Notes under the pieces: generated by a model | Database searches by the model: none | Told to the model about the DNA's origin: nothing | The model's input: only the letters and a program-made list of their open reading frames with translations | Part shown: piece after piece, positions 34,559-43,691 of the stretch | Position numbering within the stretch: position 1 is the stretch's first letter | Layout: each line of letters starts with the position of its first letter | Assembly: GCF_018205975.1 (NCBI RefSeq) | Contig: NZ_CP073577.1 | Span: 1,426,001-1,490,000 of the forward strand | Reading direction: 5' to 3' | Length of the DNA: 64,000 nt | Origin: Erythrobacter sp. JK5 | Lineage (GTDB): Bacteria; Pseudomonadota; Alphaproteobacteria; Sphingomonadales; Sphingomonadaceae | Made by a program: the position numbers and the translations under genes

Positions 34559-35761
34559 ATGAAGATACACGACCTGATCACCACCACCGAAGCGCTCGCG
34601 GACCTGTGCGAGCGGCTCGCAAAATCCGAATTCGTCGCCGTCGATACCGAATTCATGCGCGAAAACACCTATTGGCCGGAACTGTGCCTGGTGCAGATCG
34701 CCAACACCGAAGAAGCTGCGGCCATCGATCCGCTGGCCGAGGGTATCGACCTCGCCCCGCTGCTCGATCTGATGTGCGAGAACGAGGACGTCCTCAAGGT
34801 CTTCCATGCCGGCGGACAGGATGTCGAGATCATCGTCAACCTGACCGGCAAGACCCCGCATCCGGTGTTCGATACCCAGGTGGCGATGATGGCGATCAGC
34901 CAGTCCGAACAGATCGGCTACGCCAACCTCGTCGATACCTGGCTCAACATCCAGATCGACAAGGGCGCACGGTTTACCGACTGGAGCCGCCGTCCGCTGA
35001 CCGATCGCCAGATCGAATACGCGATCGGCGACGTGACGCATCTGTCGAAGATCTTCCCGAAGATCCTCAAGAAACTGATCAAGACCGGCCGCGGTGCGTG
35101 GCTCGATGCCGAAATGGACAAGCTCGCGGACGAGAGCAATTTCATCATCGATCCCGACACGTCGTGGAAGCGCATCCGCTCGCCCGGACGCAATCCGCAG
35201 GTGCTCGGGCGGCTGAAGGCGCTCGCCGCATGGCGCGAGGGCGAAGCGCAGCACAAGAATATCCCGCGTGGACGGATCATGCGCGACGAGACGCTGGCCG
35301 ATATTGCCTCGCACCCGCCCAAGAAACAGGCGGACCTCGCCAAGGTTCGCGGGCTCTCTGCCGCATGGAAGGACAACGATATCGGCAAACGCATGATGCG
35401 CGTCGTCGCCGAAGCCGAACCGCTGCCGAAAGAGGAAATGCCCGAAAAGATGAAGCGCGGCGCGCCACTGGGCAAGGAAGGCGCGCTGGTTGCCGACCTG
35501 CTCAAGCTGCTGCTCAAGATCCGCGCCCGCGAAATCGACGTTGCCGCGCGCCTGCTGACCCGCGCCGACGAGATGGAAGCGCTTGCCGCCGGGGTGCGCG
35601 ATCTCAAGGTGCTGCAGGGCTGGCGTTACGAGGTGTTCGGCCGCGATGCGCTGGAACTGGTCGAAGGCAAGCTCGCCTTTGCAGTGCAGAACGGCCGGCT
35701 CAAGATGACCCATATCGACGACATGCAGGCCAGCATGGAAGAAGCGCTGGCGGCGGAATAG
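34559..35761 (+). CDS. rnd: Ribonuclease D
   Basis: A 3'-5' exoribonuclease for tRNA end maturation. DEDD residues appear in FVAVDTEFMREN (D and E), HAGGQDVEIIVN and YAIGDVTHLSKIFP (tyrosine and last aspartate). The HRDC domain follows at about 210-290 (RLKALAAWREGEAQHKNIPRG). ATG 34559 (MKIHDLITTTEALADL) is chosen where the exonuclease fold begins; the frame is open 43 codons further upstream without similarity. The length of 400 aa is within the family range. oxyR follows with an 8-base gap. Confidence 0.93.
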   Translation: MKIHDLITTTEALADLCERLAKSEFVAVDTEFMRENTYWPELCLVQIANTEEAAAIDPLAEGIDLAPLLDLMCENEDVLKVFHAGGQDVEIIVNLTGKTPHPVFDTQVAMMAISQSEQIGYANLVDTWLNIQIDKGARFTDWSRRPLTDRQIEYAIGDVTHLSKIFPKILKKLIKTGRGAWLDAEMDKLADESNFIIDPDTSWKRIRSPGRNPQVLGRLKALAAWREGEAQHKNIPRGRIMRDETLADIASHPPKKQADLAKVRGLSAAWKDNDIGKRMMRVVAEAEPLPKEEMPEKMKRGAPLGKEGALVADLLKLLLKIRAREIDVAARLLTRADEMEALAAGVRDLKVLQGWRYEVFGRDALELVEGKLAFAVQNGRLKMTHIDDMQASMEEALAAE

Positions 35762-35768
35762 CGGGAGC

Positions 35769-36665
35769 GTGAGCACCTACCTTCCCACCATCAAGCAGCT
35801 GCAATATCTGGTCGCGCTGTACGAGCACAAGCATTTCGGCCGCGCTGCGGATGCGAGCTTCGTGTCGCAATCGACGCTGTCGGCGGGCATCCGCGAGCTT
35901 GAATCGCTGCTGGGCGTGACGCTGGTCGAACGGAGCCGCCGCGTCGTGCGCTTCACCTCGCTGGGCGAGCAGGTGGTCGAGAAAGCCAATCGCCTGCTGC
36001 GCGAAGCGGAGGAGTTGTCCGACATGGTCCAGGCGGCCGGTCAGCCGCTGTCGGGCCAGCTGCGCATGAGCGTCATCCCGACCATCGCGCCATTCATGCT
36101 GCCGCGGCTGCTGCCGCGCCTCAAGCGCGAGCGCCCGGACCTCAAGCTCTTCCTGCGCGAGGAAACCAGTCAGGACGCGATCGAATCGCTCCAGCACGGG
36201 CGCGCCGATTGCGTTCTGCTCGCCTTGCCGTTCGACACCGGCGAGGTCGAAGTCGAACATATTGCCGACGACCGCCTGTTCGTCGCCTTCCCCAAGGACG
36301 ACCCGCGCGATCCGCCCGACGTCGTCCCGCCCGAAATGATCGACGAAGGGCGGCTGCTGCTGCTCGAGGACGGGCACTGCCTGCGCGATCACGCGCTGGC
36401 GGCCTGCAACCGCTCGGAACTGCGCGCCAGCGCAGCGATGATCGGCACCAGCCTGCATACGCTGGTGCAGTTGGTCGACAACGATCTGGGCCTGACGATG
36501 CTGCCCGAAATGGCTCTCAACGCCGGAATTCTCGAAGGCACAGAGGTCGTCGCGCGCCCCGTCGACAATGCCGATGCCAAGCGCGAGATCGTGCTGATAT
36601 GGCGCAAGAATTCGCCGCGCGAGGCGGATTTCAAACTGCTCGCGGAAGAATTGCGGGCAGGCTGA
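35769..36665 (+). CDS. oxyR: Hydrogen-peroxide-sensing LysR regulator OxyR
   Basis: The 298-residue LysR protein has an N-terminal winged HTH (KQLQYLVALYEHKHFGRAAD, then FVSQSTLSAGIRELESLLG). Its sensor domain has the OxyR hallmark LLLEDGHCLRDHALAACNRSE, with two cysteines nine residues apart that form the redox disulfide. The start is GTG 35769, eight bases after rnd. It probably activates catalase and peroxidase genes, none of which lies nearby. It could be confused with other LysR proteins, but the DGHCLRD motif supports OxyR strongly. Confidence 0.9.
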   Translation: MSTYLPTIKQLQYLVALYEHKHFGRAADASFVSQSTLSAGIRELESLLGVTLVERSRRVVRFTSLGEQVVEKANRLLREAEELSDMVQAAGQPLSGQLRMSVIPTIAPFMLPRLLPRLKRERPDLKLFLREETSQDAIESLQHGRADCVLLALPFDTGEVEVEHIADDRLFVAFPKDDPRDPPDVVPPEMIDEGRLLLLEDGHCLRDHALAACNRSELRASAAMIGTSLHTLVQLVDNDLGLTMLPEMALNAGILEGTEVVARPVDNADAKREIVLIWRKNSPREADFKLLAEELRAG

Positions 36666-36900
36666 GGAGCCCGGGAAGCTGGCCCTTCGACAGCGAGATT
36701 CAGCGCAACCTGAAAGAAGAATCCACGCAATTTGAATAAGATACTGCCCAGCGGCAGAATCTTATCAAGTTCGAATCGATATATTTGTATAAACCCGACA
36801 ACTTTGCCTCCGGCGATTGAGAAAAATGCAAGAATAGGACAGGGTATTTCCCTTACATTATCGGGCCGCATCCACGACAACTTCTATGGAGGGTATGTCG

Positions 36901-37974
36901 ATGATTAAGGAAGCGCTTGATATCTCAGCACATTCGCTTGAAAGTGCCGCCAAATCCATCCGCAGCGTCTTGCCGGACTCGTCTGCGAAGACCACCGACG
37001 GATTGTTCGCCCAGGCGATTACCGTGGTGAATTCGCTGACGGTCGATATCGGCCCCGAGGCGGCATCCGATTTCGAACCTGCGGAACTCGAATTGCTTTC
37101 GGTTTCACTGGTAAAGCTGCAGCTCCAGACCGCCGAGCTTGCCGAACAGGCCCTGCGTGTGAACTTCCCGGTCGAATTCGGGATCAAGCACGCCGTCTCA
37201 CCCTACGCGCTGATTACCCACGACAAGCTGCTGGGCCCCGGCCTGTGGAAGATCGGCGCAGCCGAAGACCCTGACGTCGATCTGTCGAAGCATATGCTCG
37301 AATTGGGGCTCGGCGTCATGCTGGCAGGGACGGGGACCGAGAAATCGAAAATGATCGAGCGGTTTCGCGCGTTCAAGAAGCTGCTGCTGCTGATCATTGC
37401 CGGTATGGCGACCTCGCAGAACCCGAAGGCGAAGATCGCGGCGAAGATCCTGGCAAGTCTCCTGGCGTCGCTCGACGACAAGATCGAACAGGATGAAGGC
37501 GGCGGCGGAATCGGGACCGAGTCTCCGGGCGGCGAAACCGAGGACTGCTACGCCGATGTGTTTCTCCTGAGCGTGGAGTCGACCTCGATCGGTGCCGGCG
37601 TCGCCAACGAAACAGCCGACGTCGCCGACTGGGATCTCGAATTCAAGATCGGTGCCGAGCCCAACATCAAGATCAACTCTTCGCAGGCGGACGCATCGAT
37701 CGCCCGCCCCTATGCGCTGAAGGAAAACCTCAAGCTGGATGGCAAATGCGGCCAGATGAACACGCTCAACTGGGCGTTCAATGCCACCGAGATCGACACG
37801 CTGGGCTCGAACGATCTGGGGACCTGGCAGTCTGGATCGACGCGCATGAAGTGCCCGAACCACCGGACTGTTCCCATCCCGGTCACAGTCAGGGAAGACA
37901 ACAGCACGACGGCCACCAACACGACCACGGTCACCGCCAACCTGCTGATCGTGTTCAAGTGCGGCCGCGACTAG
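36901..37974 (+). CDS. Unrecognised protein, 357 aa
   Basis: The ATG at 36901 (MIKEALDISAHSLESAAKSI) is chosen because GGAGGG ends seven bases before it; ATGs at 36886 and 36895 are alternatives. The N-terminal part is helical. A hydrophobic segment LLLLIIAGMATSQ lies at about 160-172, followed by a helical AKIAAKILASLLASLDDKIE. A Gly/acidic linker (DEGGGGIGTESPGGETED) leads to a beta-type C-terminal half with cysteines (DCYADVFLLS, GKCGQMN, KCPNH, FKCGRD). I recognise no family. The C-terminal half might be a beta-sandwich. It is convergent with the equally unknown gene at 38020-38748. Confidence 0.75.
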   Translation: MIKEALDISAHSLESAAKSIRSVLPDSSAKTTDGLFAQAITVVNSLTVDIGPEAASDFEPAELELLSVSLVKLQLQTAELAEQALRVNFPVEFGIKHAVSPYALITHDKLLGPGLWKIGAAEDPDVDLSKHMLELGLGVMLAGTGTEKSKMIERFRAFKKLLLLIIAGMATSQNPKAKIAAKILASLLASLDDKIEQDEGGGGIGTESPGGETEDCYADVFLLSVESTSIGAGVANETADVADWDLEFKIGAEPNIKINSSQADASIARPYALKENLKLDGKCGQMNTLNWAFNATEIDTLGSNDLGTWQSGSTRMKCPNHRTVPIPVTVREDNSTTATNTTTVTANLLIVFKCGRD

Positions 37975-38019
37975 GCGGACTGGGCCGGGCTGGCCCCGGC
38001 TCGAAAGAGTGATGCCGGT

Positions 38020-38748
38020 TCAGCGCGAAACGACGGATCGGGTCCACGTTCGGCCCGGCATCACCGCGATATCGACGGGGAGCGCGCTTACCCCGACGGA
38101 CAGGGTGTAGGCGACGCCGATCACCTGCGGTCGCCAGGACCGGGTGCTGGCTGCCATGCTCGAAAGCCAGCTCGACAAGCTCGTGCCCGCCGGCGGGGTG
38201 AAGCCGCCGGGAGGGGCGCTGATGAACATCGATCCGCCGATGCTGACGCCGGCATCCACGGTGACCGCCAGTTCGATCGAATCTCCGCCCAGGGTCGAGG
38301 GAGCGGGTCCGAAGAAGTATCCGAGCTGAACCCCGCCGCCCGCGCCGATGTTCGTCACCAGCCCGACCGAAAGCGAGCCATAGAGGCCGATATCGAACCC
38401 TCTGGACTTCTTCCAGAAATAGACCCCGCTGCCCGCAGAATAGGCCGCCCCTGCCGACGCGCCGACGGTCAGCCCTTCGGTGATCGTGAAATCGGTGGGG
38501 GAAGGAACGACCGCCCCCGGGATCGAACCGCTGACGGTCATGGTGGCGCCGTCGTCGCACCGATCGAGTGTGTGATCGAGCAGGCGCCCCTTGGCGTTGC
38601 CGGTCGCCGCCAGCGCCGCAATGGCCCCGCGAAGCAGTGTCTCCTCGCCCATGACATTCGGCTTGGCACTGGGCAATCGACACCGTTGCGCCGTACTGAA
38701 ATCAAGCCCCGCGAAATTGCGAAATCGAACGCGAAAATTCTCCGGCAT
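38020..38748 (-). CDS. Unrecognised Gly-rich protein, 242 aa
   Basis: The N-terminal half (MPENFRVRFRNFAGLDFSTA) is basic with a cysteine (LDRCDDGATMTVSG). The second half is glycine- and serine-rich with alternating hydrophobic residues (TVGASAGAAYSAGSGVYFWK, GSLSVGLVTNIGAGGGVQLG, VDAGVSIGGSMFIS), which looks like consecutive beta strands of a barrel or membrane-active fold. There is no signal peptide. No family is recognised. It converges on the unknown gene at 36901-37974, only 45 bases apart. Confidence 0.7.
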   Translation of the reverse strand: MPENFRVRFRNFAGLDFSTAQRCRLPSAKPNVMGEETLLRGAIAALAATGNAKGRLLDHTLDRCDDGATMTVSGSIPGAVVPSPTDFTITEGLTVGASAGAAYSAGSGVYFWKKSRGFDIGLYGSLSVGLVTNIGAGGGVQLGYFFGPAPSTLGGDSIELAVTVDAGVSIGGSMFISAPPGGFTPPAGTSLSSWLSSMAASTRSWRPQVIGVAYTLSVGVSALPVDIAVMPGRTWTRSVVSR

Positions 38749-38874
38749 AGAGGCACCCCCTCCTTGGATGCAGCCTCATACCACAGTTCCTCGGCGATCC
38801 GGAATTCTTCGATCAGGTCGGTTTGCCGGCGGCGTAATCCACCAGCGCGCGCCGATCTTCCGAAACCGGCCCGT

Positions 38875-39483
38875 TCAGTCCATGTGCTTCAGGCCGACTC
38901 GCAGATAATCCCAGCCGGTGATGCAGGTCAGCACTGCTGCGGCCCACAGGCTGCCCAGACCAATCAGGTGGATCCAGCTTTCGGCGGTAGTGCGGCACAT
39001 GTCGCCGACCTGCTGGCAAGGCTGGCCGTGCACCGCTCCGCCAGCGATCAGCGCGCCGAGCGCGACCAGCTGAAACGTCGTTTTCCATTTGGCAAGGCGC
39101 GAGACCGGGATCGAGACCTGCAATCCGCCGAGGAATTCACGCAGACCGCTGACCGCGATTTCACGCATCAGGATGACGAGCCCGGCGATAACGTGAAAGT
39201 CGCCGACATACGGCCCGCGCATATACCCTTGCGCAGTCAGAATCAGGATCACGGTCGCGACCATGATCTTGTCCGCGATCGGATCGAGGAACATGCCGAG
39301 CTTCGACACAGTCCCCTGCGCGCGCGCAAGATAGCCGTCGAAGAAGTCGGTGATGCCGATCAGGCAGTAGAGCACGAAGCCGACCGCATAGCCGAGCCGC
39401 CATTCCGGCCACCACAGGAAAAACGCCAGCAGCGGCAGCGCCAGGATGCGCGACAGTGTCAGGATATTCGGCAGCGTCAACAT
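38875..39483 (-). CDS. pgsA: CDP-diacylglycerol-glycerol-3-phosphate 3-phosphatidyltransferase
   Basis: The inner-membrane enzyme makes phosphatidylglycerol-phosphate. The CDP-alcohol phosphotransferase signature is TDFFDGYLARAQGTVSKLG followed by MFLDPIADK. Several membrane segments are visible (ILALPLLAFFLWW, GFVLYCLIGI, KIMVATVILILTA, VIAGLVILM, VALGALIAGGAV, SLWAAAVLTCI). ATG 39483 (MLTLPNILTLSRILALPLL) is the conserved family start; a further ATG at 39510 adds nine residues. It is divergent from the MFS gene. The length fits the family. Confidence 0.94.
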   Translation of the reverse strand: MLTLPNILTLSRILALPLLAFFLWWPEWRLGYAVGFVLYCLIGITDFFDGYLARAQGTVSKLGMFLDPIADKIMVATVILILTAQGYMRGPYVGDFHVIAGLVILMREIAVSGLREFLGGLQVSIPVSRLAKWKTTFQLVALGALIAGGAVHGQPCQQVGDMCRTTAESWIHLIGLGSLWAAAVLTCITGWDYLRVGLKHMD

Positions 39484-39611
39484 GTCCTGGCCGCCTGTAG
39501 CGCTTCCCAAAGCGGGGCAAAAGACGTGATCGGGTGCTTGTGAACGCTCTTGTGAATGTCACTGCGTCCGCTATGTCAGCCGCCTCAAGGGACGCAGGCA
39601 CGCATCACGGC

Positions 39612-41015
39612 ATGACCACATCGACGCACCTCATGCGCCGCAAGCGCTTCCTCCCGCTCATGGCGACCCAGTTCTTCAACGCCTTCAACGACAATCTCTA
39701 CAAGACCGCGCTGGTGCTGTTCGTGGTCTATTCGGTCTACAACGACGAACAGCAGGAAGCGCTGTTCAGCGGTCTGGCGACCGGCATCTTCATCCTGCCT
39801 TTCGTGATCCTCTCCGCGCTTGCCGGACAGCTCGCGGATACGCGCGACAAGGCGAAGATCATCCGGATCGTCAAGCTGTGCGAAATCGGCTGGGCAAGCC
39901 TCGGCGCGATCGGGCTGTTCATGGCGTGGCAGGGCATCGCGGTGCACACTTTCGCAATCCCGCTGCTGCTGTTCGTGGTATTTCTCGCTGCGGCGCAATC
40001 GACCTTTCTCGGTCCGATCAAATACGCGATCCTGCCCCAGCACCTGAAGAAGGACGAGGTGCTGCCCGGCACCGGGCTGGTGGAAGCGGGCACCTATATC
40101 GCGATCCTGACCGGCACCATCCTGGCCGGCTTCGTCTCGGTCGAACTCGCGATCGTGCTCATCGTGCTGACCGCCTTCGTCGGATACTTCGTAAGCCGGT
40201 GGGTGCCCGATGCGCCGCCGCAGAGCGATTACGAGATGCACTTTCCGCTGCTCGAGCCCTATGCCGAAAAGCCGCGCAACCCGGTGCTCAAGTGGATGGG
40301 CTACGTCCCGGTCGCGATCGCCGACCAGGCGGTGATGAGCTGGCGGCTGGTCACCGACACGATGCACATTCGCGAAATCTTCTACGCCATACTCGCGATC
40401 AGCTTCTTCTGGACCATCGGGGCAGTGCTGTTCATCCAGTTCCCGCCGCTTGCGAAAAACCAGCTGTACGCGAGCAAGGAGGTCGCGAGCCTGTTTCTGG
40501 TGATCTTCTCGATCGGTATCGCGATCGGGTCAGTCGGCATCAACGCGCTGCTGAAGGGCGTCGTTTCGGCGCGGTTCGCACCCGCTTCGGTGGTCGTCAT
40601 GGGGCTGTTCGTGATCGGGTTCTATCTTGTCGCAAGGGCGTGGACGCCGAGCTCGACGGGCGAATTATTAGGCGTCCATGCTTTCGTGCTTGAGCCGCTG
40701 GCGATCCCTCTCCTGCTGATGCTGCTCGGCATCGCGACGGCCGGGGGCATGTTCGTCGTGCCGCTCTACGCGTTTCTGACGACCCGGTGCGCGCACGATG
40801 CCGCTTCGCGCACGATCGCGGCCAACAACATCGTCAATTCGCTGGCGATGGTGATCGGATCGCTGATCGCGATCGGGCTGACACTTCTGGGGCTACCGGT
40901 GGCCGAGCAATTGTTGCTCGCCGCCGCGATGTGCGTGGTTTCGGCCTGGCTCGGCAAGATCCTTCACAACGCCGAACTGGCGCAGGTCGAGCTGACTGCC
41001 AGGGCCCTGCGCTGA
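39612..41015 (+). CDS. MFS transporter (LplT-like lysophospholipid permease type)
   Basis: The 467-residue protein has about 12 membrane segments (for example LYKTALVLFVVYSVY, GLATGIFILPFVILSALAG, FAIPLLLFVVFLAAAQ). The N-terminal motif FLPLMATQFFNAFNDNLYK is typical of the LplT/AAS-type MFS subgroup that flips lysophospholipids back into the cell; TFLGPIKYAILPQ also fits. In many genomes the same family is fused to acyltransferase domains, but here it is alone. ATG 39612 (MTTSTHLMRRKRFLPLMATQ) is chosen; the open frame extends further up but is not protein-like. pgsA is divergent. Confidence 0.85.
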   Translation: MTTSTHLMRRKRFLPLMATQFFNAFNDNLYKTALVLFVVYSVYNDEQQEALFSGLATGIFILPFVILSALAGQLADTRDKAKIIRIVKLCEIGWASLGAIGLFMAWQGIAVHTFAIPLLLFVVFLAAAQSTFLGPIKYAILPQHLKKDEVLPGTGLVEAGTYIAILTGTILAGFVSVELAIVLIVLTAFVGYFVSRWVPDAPPQSDYEMHFPLLEPYAEKPRNPVLKWMGYVPVAIADQAVMSWRLVTDTMHIREIFYAILAISFFWTIGAVLFIQFPPLAKNQLYASKEVASLFLVIFSIGIAIGSVGINALLKGVVSARFAPASVVVMGLFVIGFYLVARAWTPSSTGELLGVHAFVLEPLAIPLLLMLLGIATAGGMFVVPLYAFLTTRCAHDAASRTIAANNIVNSLAMVIGSLIAIGLTLLGLPVAEQLLLAAAMCVVSAWLGKILHNAELAQVELTARALR

Positions 41016-41027
41016 GCCGCGGGCCTG

Positions 41028-41219
41028 TTACATGATGAAGACGAGGATCGCGGCGGTTGCAGCGACATAGGTGCTGACGAAGCCGCGAATATCGGTCGTC
41101 GTCAGGCGCCACAGCGATTCGGCCGGGATATCGAGCAGATCGCGTTTTACATGCGGAGGCAGACTCGCCCGGAACGGATGGCGGCACGTCTCGTCGGTGA
41201 GAACCAGGTTTCGGCGCAT
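41028..41219 (-). CDS. Small hypothetical membrane protein, 63 aa
   Basis: It starts at ATG 41219 with GAGG eight bases upstream and begins MRRNLVLTDETCRHPFRASL. The C-terminus is a single hydrophobic segment (FVSTYVAATAAILVFIM), so it is probably a tail-anchored small protein. It has no recognised family and lies convergent to the MFS gene. Confidence 0.5.
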   Translation of the reverse strand: MRRNLVLTDETCRHPFRASLPPHVKRDLLDIPAESLWRLTTTDIRGFVSTYVAATAAILVFIM

Positions 41220-41437
41220 GCAGGACCTCGTTTTTTGGGCGCAGACTGTTGCCCGTCGCCGTGTCGTCGTTGACCTCTGCGTTAACACTTTCTTAACTTT
41301 TTGGAACGGCGGCTTGGGCGGTGTCGCGCAGTGGGACATTAAGCAGTCGCCTTAACCAACCCACCGGGTTCGAAGACCGTTTGCGCCCGGGCGCGCCCGG
41401 CGCTAAGCGCGGCTGGCCTGAGCGGGAGAAACACGAC

Positions 41438-43111
41438 TTGGCCGATCCGACGAAAACCGCAGCCGAATTGCTGGTCGAATGCCTCGCCGAACAGGGCACC
41501 GATCGCATTTTTACGGTGCCGGGCGAGAGCTTTCTCGCGGTGCTCGATGCACTGCATGAACGATCGGAAATCGAGACGATCACGTGCCGTCAGGAAGGCG
41601 GCGTCGCGTTCATGGCCTGCGCTGACGGCGCGATGACGCAGAAGCCCGGCATCGCCTTCGTCACCCGCGGACCCGGTGCGACCAATGCCAGCATCGGAGT
41701 GCATGTCGCGCATCAGGATTCGCAACCGATGATCCTGTTCGTCGGCGATGTGGACCGCGCGATGCGCGATCGCGAGGGGTTTCAGGAAATCGATTTCAGC
41801 GCTTTCTTCGGCCCGATCTGCAAATGGGCGGCGCGGATCGACGATGCGGCCCGAATTCCGGAATACATCGCCCGCGCCTATTCGGTGGCCATAAGCGGAC
41901 GCCCGGGTCCGGTCGTGCTCGCCCTGCCCGAAGACATGCTGTGCGACCAGGTGGACGCTGCGCTTGCGCCGCGCCCGCCCGTCACCCGCCCGGCGCAGGC
42001 CGCATGCCCCGACGCGATGCAGGCGCTGTTCGCGCTGATCGCGGATGCCGCCAGCCCGATCGCGATCATCGGCGGTGCGGGCTGGAACGCGAAGGCGCGC
42101 GATCACTTTCAGCGTTTCGCCGAAAGCATCGGCCTGCCGGTCGCGACCGCATTCCGCCGGCAGGACGCGATCAGCCCGTCCTCCCCGGTCTTTGCCGGCA
42201 ACCTTGGCTACGGTCCCAATCCGAAGCTGGTCGCACGGGTGAAGAATGCCGATCTGGTGCTGGCCGTCGGCGCGCGGCTCGGCGAGGCGACGACCGACGG
42301 CTACACCGTTCCGCCGCTCGAACACCCTGACCAGCTGCTGGTCCACGTCCATCCCGATCCGGAAGAGCTCGGGCGGGTCTACCGCACCGAGCTCGCGCTG
42401 TGCTGTGCGGTCGACGAATTCGCCGAGACCGCCGCGCTGTGGGAGGATCACACCGTCATCCCCTTCGATGCCGGGGCCGAGGCGCATGCCGAGTGGGAGG
42501 CATGGGCCACGCATTCACCCGCCGACGCTCCCCCTGCGCTCGACATGGGGGCATGTGTCTCCGCCATGCGTGCGGCGCTGTCTCCGGATGCGATCATCTG
42601 CAACGGCGCAGGCAATTTCTCGGGCTGGTGGCACCGCTACTGGCGCTACGAAGGGCTGCCGACGCAGCTCGCGCCGACCGCCGGGGCTATGGGGTACGGG
42701 GTGCCCGCAGCGGTCGCTGCCGCGCTGCGCCACCCGGAGCGGCAGATCGTCGCAATTGCCGGAGATGGCGATTTCCTGATGAACGGACAGGAACTGGCGA
42801 CAGCGGTACAATACGGCGCGAACCTGTTGGTGTTGGTGGTCGACAACAGCGCCTACGGCACGATCCGGATGCATCAGGAGCGCGAATATCCGGGCCGGGT
42901 TTCGGCCACCCGGCTTTCCAACCCGGACTTTGCGACGCTCGGCGCGTCGTTCGGGTCATGGAGCGCGACCGCGACGACCACTGAAGAATTCACCGACGCG
43001 CTCGCCGAAGCGCTGACGCGGCAGGGCCTGCGGCTCATTCACATGAAGATCGATATCGAGCAGCTCGCCGCCAGCGGCGCGACGATAAGCGGCCTGCGCG
43101 CGAAGGCCTAG
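41438..43111 (+). CDS. Thiamine-diphosphate-binding enzyme, acetolactate-synthase-like
   Basis: The protein has the PYR/central/PP three-domain layout: GTDRIFTVPGESFLAVLDAL, CRQEGGVAFMACADG with the cofactor-activating glutamate, GPGATNASIGVHVAHQDSQP, and the diphosphate-binding motif AGDGDFLMNGQELATAVQYG ending VVDNSAYG. The start is TTG 41438 with GGGAGAAA upstream (557 residues); the frame itself is open from 41321. It is not next to an ilvN-like regulatory subunit or ilvC, so it is probably not the biosynthetic acetolactate synthase, and the substrate is unknown. It ends overlapping the convergent EVE-domain gene by four bases. Confidence 0.85.
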   Translation: MADPTKTAAELLVECLAEQGTDRIFTVPGESFLAVLDALHERSEIETITCRQEGGVAFMACADGAMTQKPGIAFVTRGPGATNASIGVHVAHQDSQPMILFVGDVDRAMRDREGFQEIDFSAFFGPICKWAARIDDAARIPEYIARAYSVAISGRPGPVVLALPEDMLCDQVDAALAPRPPVTRPAQAACPDAMQALFALIADAASPIAIIGGAGWNAKARDHFQRFAESIGLPVATAFRRQDAISPSSPVFAGNLGYGPNPKLVARVKNADLVLAVGARLGEATTDGYTVPPLEHPDQLLVHVHPDPEELGRVYRTELALCCAVDEFAETAALWEDHTVIPFDAGAEAHAEWEAWATHSPADAPPALDMGACVSAMRAALSPDAIICNGAGNFSGWWHRYWRYEGLPTQLAPTAGAMGYGVPAAVAAALRHPERQIVAIAGDGDFLMNGQELATAVQYGANLLVLVVDNSAYGTIRMHQEREYPGRVSATRLSNPDFATLGASFGSWSATATTTEEFTDALAEALTRQGLRLIHMKIDIEQLAASGATISGLRAKA

Positions 43112-43518
43112 CCTTCGGCCATCTTGCAGATCAGCTTCCATTCGGCTGGCTTGATCTTCGCCACCGACAATCGCGACTGGCGCACCAGCTCGCAATCGGC
43201 CAGCCTGGGCTCCGCCTTGATCTGCTTGAGCGTGACCGGGTTATCGAACTTGCGCTTGGGCTTCACTTTCACTGCTGCCCATGTGCCGGTTTCATCGGTC
43301 GGGTCGCCAATGCCCGCCACGCTGATTTCGCAGATACCGACGATTTCGAGTCCTTCGCGCGAGTGGTAGAAAAACGCTTCGTCGCCCACTTCCATCGCGC
43401 GCAGGTTTAGCTTCGCGGCATGATTGCGCACGCCGTCCCACACGCCCTCCTTTTGGGCGACGAGATCGTCGTAGCTGTATTTGAAAGGCTCCGATTTCAT
43501 CAGCCAGTAACTGGGCAC
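43108..43518 (-). CDS. EVE-domain protein (modified-nucleobase or RNA binding)
   Basis: The 136-residue protein begins, from GTG 43518, with PSYWLMKSEPFKYSYDDLVA and contains KEGVWDGVRNHAAKLNLRAM, GDEAFFYHS and GICEISVAGIGDPTD, which is the EVE (PUA-like) fold. Such proteins bind modified bases or RNA, and roles in stress or restriction have been proposed. The GTG start is where the family begins; the upstream open frame lacks similarity. Its 3' end overlaps the convergent TPP enzyme by four bases. Confidence 0.9.
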   Translation of the reverse strand: MPSYWLMKSEPFKYSYDDLVAQKEGVWDGVRNHAAKLNLRAMEVGDEAFFYHSREGLEIVGICEISVAGIGDPTDETGTWAAVKVKPKRKFDNPVTLKQIKAEPRLADCELVRQSRLSVAKIKPAEWKLICKMAEG

Positions 43519-43691
43519 GCGTCGAGCTCCTGCTGTGTGTCTACGTTCGCCCGATACCCAAGCGAGAGCCTCACCGCCACCCCGGCAGCGTGCGAACACC
43601 CGGGATTAACCCGATTTTTAGGGCTATCGCGCCATTACACGCAGATTGGCTTTTCAGGGGGGCAAGCCGTTCTCGGTGCTTTTCGATCAAA

